Shown here in pieces: positions 35,304 through 39,910 of a stretch of DNA of 39,910 bases. The notes under the pieces were generated by a model. It was not told where the DNA came from, ran no database searches, and worked only from the letters and a program-made list of their open reading frames with translations. The DNA is taken from IMG/VR virus record IMGVR_UViG_3300037264_006287, positions 1 to 39,910 of that record; one strand, 5' to 3'. The number at the start of each line of letters is the position of its first letter. Positions within the stretch are counted from its first letter, which is position 1. This DNA comes from a virus. The translations under genes and the position numbers were made by a program.

Positions 35304-37253
35304 TTACCTCCCAAACTCTACGCTACATTCACAGCCAGCATTGTTTTCGGCGCCGCCGGCGGGATCGCCCGGCCACTTCATGCCGTTGCTGAAATTGTCC
35401 CGAATGTCCACCGTCTCGCCGTCCATGGCGGCGTGCTCGGGGCGGGGATTGCCCGAATTGACACACCACGTCTTGGTCTTTAGGCCGCCGGCCCGGGCGC
35501 CCTCATGGGAGCCAAAGTTGGCGGCCCCGGTCACCGCGTCCCAGGCCAACTGGAGGGCGCGGACGGTCAAGGCGATCTCGAAGATATGCTTCACCGCCTC
35601 CAACTGCTCCGGATCGTTGAGCGCCTTGATGATGTCGGCGCGGGTCTGCCCGTTGATGCTCTCGGCGGCGATCCGGGAGTGCTCGACCAGCCAGGGGTCC
35701 ATCCACTCCTCGGAGACCTCGGCGTCCAGGTCCTCCGCCATCAGACGCGCAAAAGCGAGCGCCGTGGCCCGATTCAGCTTCAGCAGATCGCCCTGGAGCT
35801 CGGCGTTCCAGCGCTCCCCGTCCCACCACACGCCCTGGCCCAAATCGTCCTTCGCCGCCTTCGGCAGCCGGCTGAGGATCGCGGCCTCCTGCCGGCGGAA
35901 GTGGCGCGTCAGGACCTGCTGCCATTTCTTCCGGTGCGCCGCGGCCAACTCCGGGTGATGCGAGTTGAGCCGGCGCCGCGCCTTGGCCGCCGGCGGGGCC
36001 GCCGCTGCGGCGTAAGCGTCCGGCGCGCTGTCCTGGGGGGAGGCCTGGCCGCCGACCAGGACATTGAGCGGGGTCACGAGCTGCGCGGCATCCCCGCCCA
36101 TGCTGGGCAGGTTCATGCGGGCGCGGGCCTCGTCGGCGGTCATCCAGGGCCGGCCCACGGACGACTGCAGCGCCGTCGTCTGTTCCTCGAACGAGCCCGC
36201 GAGCTTCGCGGCGATATTGAATTCGCAGTATACGCCCTCGGAATCAGGGAATTCGGGCAGCAGCTGCAGCTCGATGTCCTGTTCGAACAGCACCAACCAC
36301 GGCCCCAGGCAGTCCTGATAAAGATTCCGATGCTGCTCCTTGATATTGGAAAATGTCGCATTGTCCAGGATGCCCACCATGGGCAGCGGAATGTGGTAGG
36401 AGCGGGCACATTCGGCGCGGCCCAGTTTCCGGGAGCCGATATATTCGCTCTCCTGCGCGTCGAACGAGGCCTCCTGCCAGGTCATGCCCTCCTCGAGGAC
36501 GGCGGTCCGTCCGCTGTTCGGACCGCCCGCCTGGAGCTGCTCGAACTCGGCTTTGAACCGCTCGCGCGCCTTATCGCTCCACGTGGGCGCAGCGGCCGGC
36601 CGCTCGATAATGCCCCCCACGCGCGCCGCGTTTTGCCAGAAATATTCCCGGTACTCGGCCATCGCATGCTCTTCGGCCAGCACCCGGCGCAAAGTCTCTA
36701 GGGGCGAAAGGCCCGCGGTGGCTAGGTCCGCGTTATAGCCCCGGAAGTGGACGACCTCAGCCGGGGGGTATGTTTTCGGCACGCCGTTCAGATTGACCAC
36801 GTAGCCCGTCGGCACCAGGTTGCCCTGCACCGTCACCAGGGGCCAGGGGATGCGCAGCAGACCCAGGGGGGCGCCGTCCGCGCGTACTTTCAGCCACAGG
36901 CAATTGAAATAGATGCCCAGGTCGGCCATGGTGGACTCAATCAGGCGGTACGTGGTGACCTTGAACTCGGCCGGCAGGGGGCGGCCCAGCACCTGCGCCA
37001 GGCCATGATCGCTGGCGCGCAGCCGCTGGCGGTCCGTCTCCGAGACGCGCCGGAAGACATGCAGCCCGAGCTGCGCCACGTTGCGCGCCAGGAAGTCCAC
37101 GCATGTGCGCACGTTGGGCTGCGTCCGGTACAGCGTGGCATAGTCATAGTTATACCGATCATACAGGTGCAGGTTGGTGAACAGGCTCGGCGTCCACGTC
37201 GGTTGGAGCGTCGCTTCGAGTTGGCCGGCCGTCGTTTGGACAATTGCCATCAC
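35304..37253 (-). CDS. portal protein fused to a MuF-like domain
   Basis: A 649-residue protein, about 200 longer than ordinary HK97-type portals. Residues about 20-410 are portal: LYDRYNYDYATLYRTQPNVRTCVDFLARNVAQLGLHVF, then TDRQRLRASDHGLAQVLGRP, NCLWLKVRADGAPLGLLRIP, EVVHFRGYNADLATAGLSPLETLRRVLAEE, ESEYIGSRKLGRAECARSYHIPLPM. From about 460 it is MuF-like: RKKWQQVLTRHFRRQEAAIL, NLNRATALAFARL, and the conserved end KTWCVNSGNPRPEHAAMDGETVDIRDNF then GGAENNAGCECSVEF. It forms the DNA entry ring. GTG 37253 overlaps the previous stop; ATG 37250 is the alternative start. Confidence 0.9.
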   Translation of the reverse strand: MMAIVQTTAGQLEATLQPTWTPSLFTNLHLYDRYNYDYATLYRTQPNVRTCVDFLARNVAQLGLHVFRRVSETDRQRLRASDHGLAQVLGRPLPAEFKVTTYRLIESTMADLGIYFNCLWLKVRADGAPLGLLRIPWPLVTVQGNLVPTGYVVNLNGVPKTYPPAEVVHFRGYNADLATAGLSPLETLRRVLAEEHAMAEYREYFWQNAARVGGIIERPAAAPTWSDKARERFKAEFEQLQAGGPNSGRTAVLEEGMTWQEASFDAQESEYIGSRKLGRAECARSYHIPLPMVGILDNATFSNIKEQHRNLYQDCLGPWLVLFEQDIELQLLPEFPDSEGVYCEFNIAAKLAGSFEEQTTALQSSVGRPWMTADEARARMNLPSMGGDAAQLVTPLNVLVGGQASPQDSAPDAYAAAAAPPAAKARRRLNSHHPELAAAHRKKWQQVLTRHFRRQEAAILSRLPKAAKDDLGQGVWWDGERWNAELQGDLLKLNRATALAFARLMAEDLDAEVSEEWMDPWLVEHSRIAAESINGQTRADIIKALNDPEQLEAVKHIFEIALTVRALQLAWDAVTGAANFGSHEGARAGGLKTKTWCVNSGNPRPEHAAMDGETVDIRDNFSNGMKWPGDPAGGAENNAGCECSVEFGR

Positions 37254-37465
37254 AGCACCTGCAAAAAGTCAATCCGCTGGCGCGGAATCGCGACCTCGCC
37301 GGCCAGGGGCGTGCTCTTGCCGCCGGCCTCCAGCAACACCGCCTGGCGCAGCACCAGGTAGGGGCCACGCTGCTGCCAGAGAATGCCCCGCACCGCGCTG
37401 GTCGGTTCGCCGCTGCGATTCACAATCACCTCGCGGCATTCCGGGTAGCGGGCAAACAGTTTCAT
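37250..37465 (-). CDS. hypothetical protein, 71 residues
   Basis: Starts MKLFARYPECREVIVNRSGEPTSAVRGILW and continues with several short strands (YLVLRQAVLLEAGG, EVAIPRQRIDFLQVL), an all-beta barrel-like pattern. Small proteins of this type lie between TerL and portal in other siphoviruses and have no agreed role. Both ends overlap neighbours by 4 bases. Confidence 0.65.
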   Translation of the reverse strand: MKLFARYPECREVIVNRSGEPTSAVRGILWQQRGPYLVLRQAVLLEAGGKSTPLAGEVAIPRQRIDFLQVL

Positions 37466-39165
37466 GCGACCTCCAAGCCGCGATCCTCATAGACGGAGCG
37501 GGCCGGCGATTGATGGCGCAGGGCCCGATCTAGGGCCATGATAAGCGCCACCATGCCGTCGATGCGCTCGCGGCTGCGCTCTTTGTCCGGCTTGATGTTG
37601 CCGGCCGGGTCGGTGCGCGCCATTAGGTTATCAGCCATCCAGGAGAGCACCGGATTATTGCCGTGCGCGATCCGGATGGCCAGAATCAACTTTTCCAGTT
37701 CCTTCATCGGGGGCGACATGGAGGCAAAGCCCTGGCCGAACTGGACCAGCCAATCTTCGCCGCCTTTCTCTTGCAACTTTGTCTGTATCGAGCTGGCCCC
37801 CCACCGGTCAAAGGCGATTTCCTGGATGTCATAATTCTGGGCGTCCTCGTCGATCTGGGCCAGGATGAAATCATAGTCGATTACATCGCCCGGGGTCACC
37901 GTGATAAAACCCTGGCGCACCCAGACGTCGTAGGGGACGCGGTCACGTTTGCTGCGCTGGACCATGGCCGTCTCGGGCAGAAAGAAACGGCAGAGCACCT
38001 GGTAGGCCTCGCCCTCCCGCTGGGGCGGAAAGACGAGCACCAGGGCGGCGATGTCGGTATTGCTGGACAGGTCCAGGCCACCGTAACAGGTCCGACCGCG
38101 CAGCCCCTGGGCATCCACCGCCTGGCCGCAGGACTGCCAGCGCGGCAGGTTGATCCACTTGGTTTCGCTCTGGGTCCAGATGTCCAGTTCCATGCGCAAA
38201 AAGGCATTCAGGCGCGAAGGCATCTCCTTCGCCCGAGCTGCTTTGCGCCGCATATCGTCCCACTTCTTGGAAATGCCCAGGTTAGGGTTAGCCTTGATCC
38301 AGACGGCCTCGTCCTGCCAGTCCTCATCCACCAGGTTTCCGCTCGCGTCCGGGACTTTATCGAGCGTATAGATCACCCCAAACCACGAGTCATCCTGGAG
38401 GCTACCCCCCAGCACTTTCTCGGTGTATTCGTGGAGCTGGAAGCAGAGCGATTGCCGATCGTAGCCCGCCGTGGTGATGGCAAACATAAGCGGCTGCCGG
38501 CGGCTGCCCGTGGCGGTCTCCAACTTGTCCCAGGTGTCCCCGGTCTTGTGCGCATGGACCTCGTCGACGAGGGCGCCATGCACGTTTAGGCCATCCATCG
38601 TGTCGGAGTCGGCCCCGAGCGGTTCGAACTTGCTGGCCGTATCGACGATGTGGATGTTGTCGCGGTAGACGCGTACCCGGCCGCGGATCTGGGGCGAGGA
38701 CTTGGCCATGCGTGTCGCCTCGGCATGGCTTTGGCGGGCCTGCTCCCGGATGGTGGCCGCGCTATAGATCTCCGCGCCCGGTTCGCCGTCGGCGAGCATC
38801 AGGTAGAGCCCGATCCCCGCGGCCTTCGTGGTCTTGCCATTCTTGCGCGCCACCTCGAGATAGGAGGTCCGGAAGCGGCGCGTGCCGTCGGCGCGCTTCC
38901 AGCCGAACAGGACCCAGAGCACGAACTGCTGCCAGGGCTCCAGCGTCACCGGCCGGCCGGCCCATTCGCCTTTGCTGTGTTTCAGCAGGGAGAAGAAGGC
39001 GATGACGACCTGGGCGGCGGCCGCGTCGAAGTACAATCCCCGGGCCGGTCCGGTCTCCAGGTCATGCACGTGCCGCTCACACGCGAGGCGCACCCAGCGA
39101 CAGGCGACCTGGCGGCCGGCCAGGACGTCAGCGATGTAGCGCTCGGCGGTGAACTCAATTGCCAT
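37462..39165 (-). CDS. terL: terminase large subunit
   Basis: A 567-residue packaging motor. The ATPase domain has LEPWQQFVLWVLFGW, the Walker A-type loop EVARKNGKTTKAAGIGLYLM, Walker B GALVDEVHAHKTG with the catalytic Glu and the coupling motif ITTAG. The nuclease domain starts at GGLDLSSNTDIAALVLVF (first metal Asp) with later Asp at DYDFILAQI, AFDRWGAS and the end region RIDGMVALIMALDRAL. This is the Terminase_1 / HK97-like group. ATG 39165 has GGAG seven bases upstream; the longer frame upstream is shadow of the small gene at 39155. Confidence 0.95.
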   Translation of the reverse strand: MAIEFTAERYIADVLAGRQVACRWVRLACERHVHDLETGPARGLYFDAAAAQVVIAFFSLLKHSKGEWAGRPVTLEPWQQFVLWVLFGWKRADGTRRFRTSYLEVARKNGKTTKAAGIGLYLMLADGEPGAEIYSAATIREQARQSHAEATRMAKSSPQIRGRVRVYRDNIHIVDTASKFEPLGADSDTMDGLNVHGALVDEVHAHKTGDTWDKLETATGSRRQPLMFAITTAGYDRQSLCFQLHEYTEKVLGGSLQDDSWFGVIYTLDKVPDASGNLVDEDWQDEAVWIKANPNLGISKKWDDMRRKAARAKEMPSRLNAFLRMELDIWTQSETKWINLPRWQSCGQAVDAQGLRGRTCYGGLDLSSNTDIAALVLVFPPQREGEAYQVLCRFFLPETAMVQRSKRDRVPYDVWVRQGFITVTPGDVIDYDFILAQIDEDAQNYDIQEIAFDRWGASSIQTKLQEKGGEDWLVQFGQGFASMSPPMKELEKLILAIRIAHGNNPVLSWMADNLMARTDPAGNIKPDKERSRERIDGMVALIMALDRALRHQSPARSVYEDRGLEVA

Positions 39166-39322
39166 GGAGCACTCCAACAGGTGTTTCTGCGGACGGCTCG
39201 AACTCACTCGCGACAGTCAGGCCTCGCCTCAGAATTTGCAGCGCCAGCCAGATCAGGGCCTCGGCTACGCGGGCGCGCCAGCCGGGAACGTGAATGCGGA
39301 CCTTGATGTCAACGCTATTCAT
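39155..39322 (-). CDS. 55-residue protein between TerS and TerL
   Basis: A frame of 55 codons starting at ATG 39322, inside the last codons of TerS, and ending at TGA 39155, 11 bases into TerL. It reads MNSVDIKVRIHVPGWRARV, then AEALIWLALQILRRGL and a polar end. The strand followed by an amphipathic helix looks protein-like. It fills the whole gap between the two terminase genes with coupled ends, which supports it being a real gene. Function unknown. Confidence 0.6.
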   Translation of the reverse strand: MNSVDIKVRIHVPGWRARVAEALIWLALQILRRGLTVASEFEPSAETPVGVLHGN

Positions 39323-39821
39323 GTGCTACCTCGACCGGCTTCGGGAGCTGCGGCAATCCGCTCACGGCCTCGTTCAACAGCTCCTCGAGCGATTTCTCTT
39401 TCTTGGGCGGAGCCACATGCAAGCGCGAACGGCTGGAGGGAGTCATCCCGAACTCGATCAGGTACTTGCGCATGCCATCCAGCGCGGTGTTGCAGATCCC
39501 CACGAGCGGATTCTGCAGCACGAAACCTTTGTCGGTGGTGATCGTCAGGCTACCGCCCGCGAGTTTCTGCTCGGCCTGGACCCAGCGGGCGTAGAGCTGG
39601 CAGTAGGCAGCGAGGGCGGCCCGATCGGCGACGGTCAGCAAGCCCGCGGCGTACAGCTCCCGGACGATGCGATGCCATTCGCGCTTGGCCACCACGCTGA
39701 GGTGCCGCGGGCAGTAGGGGACGTCGCGGCGGAACTCGGGCTCGCGATCGTTGAGCGGTCGCTTGCCCGGGTTGCCTTCGAGTTTCTTTAGCGCAGTTGG
39801 CTTCGGCTTACGTCCTGCCAT
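39315..39821 (-). CDS. terS: terminase small subunit (P27 family)
   Basis: A 168-residue protein starting MAGRKPKPTALKKLEGNPGKRPLNDREPEF, the classical P27-family opening. CPRHLSVVAKREWHRIVRELYAAGLLTVADRAALAAYCQLYARW is the helical DNA-binding part; LQNPLVGICNTALDGMRKYLIEFGMTPSSRSRL is the conserved C-terminal part. It recognises the packaging site and loads TerL. GGAGG lies before ATG 39821. The HNH gene at the left window end would be the next gene upstream in a circular genome; the gap of 136 bases across the ends holds no gene or promoter that I can see. Confidence 0.95.
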   Translation of the reverse strand: MAGRKPKPTALKKLEGNPGKRPLNDREPEFRRDVPYCPRHLSVVAKREWHRIVRELYAAGLLTVADRAALAAYCQLYARWVQAEQKLAGGSLTITTDKGFVLQNPLVGICNTALDGMRKYLIEFGMTPSSRSRLHVAPPKKEKSLEELLNEAVSGLPQLPKPVEVAHE

Positions 39822-39910
39822 GCAGCTCCAACCTCCAAAAGGTGCCTCTTAGCTCTTTCCTTTCTCCAGGCTAACCCCTACCTTTCATTTCGCGGTCGCA
39901 CGAGCTTGAC

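Overview
The window reads as one GC-rich temperate tailed phage (siphovirus-like Caudoviricetes) or its excised prophage. All promoters I can see are bacterial sigma-70 type: TTGACN, a 17-base spacer, then TATAAT. The head genes are HK97-type, the tail is long and non-contractile (tape measure, major tail protein, frameshifted chaperone pair), and integration is by a large serine recombinase. Composition and family mix would fit a virus of a GC-rich bacterium, perhaps Chloroflexota or Actinomycetota, but nothing fixes the host.

Layout. A divergent control region at about 1312-1532 fires a late promoter leftward and an early promoter rightward. The leftward late operon starts with small membrane proteins (1311-576), a 70-residue protein and an HNH nuclease. 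It then appears to continue across the window ends into TerS (39821), TerL, portal-MuF fusion, protease, capsid, a sugar-modifying cassette (glycosyltransferase, acyltransferase, methyltransferase), connector and neck genes, tail genes, and fibre genes ending at 17659. HNH followed by TerS is a common order, so the window is probably a complete circular genome of about 39.9 kb opened between them.

The rightward early operon (1533-14274) has many short genes, often joined by 4-base ATGA/GTGA overlaps. It begins with a ribbon-helix-helix (RHH) regulator module. It then encodes a Ser-Ala-Ala-X repeat protein and a probable recombination directionality factor behind a pseudoknot-capable leader RNA. 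Next comes a roughly 650-base stretch of tRNA-like structures, then a run of small proteins including ASCH, DUF5131 and zinc-ribbon proteins, an HTH-HNH fusion, a DnaD-like replication protein, and a region read in two frames. A second, leftward copy of the RHH module (15017-14331) shares promoter, operators and intercistronic spacer with the first. A cytosine-C5 methyltransferase and the serine integrase follow. The integrase 3' end carries a tRNA 3'-end sequence, the likely attP core.

How the parts may work together: the integrase and the Gp3-like protein would control integration and excision; the two RHH modules and GATAGC operator boxes look like the transcriptional switch; late genes are read from one strong promoter. 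I found no DNA polymerase and no recognisable endolysin. The least explained parts are the tRNA-like cluster (6541-6961), the pseudoknot leader (4824-4928), the duplicated RHH module, and the glycan cassette inside the structural operon.
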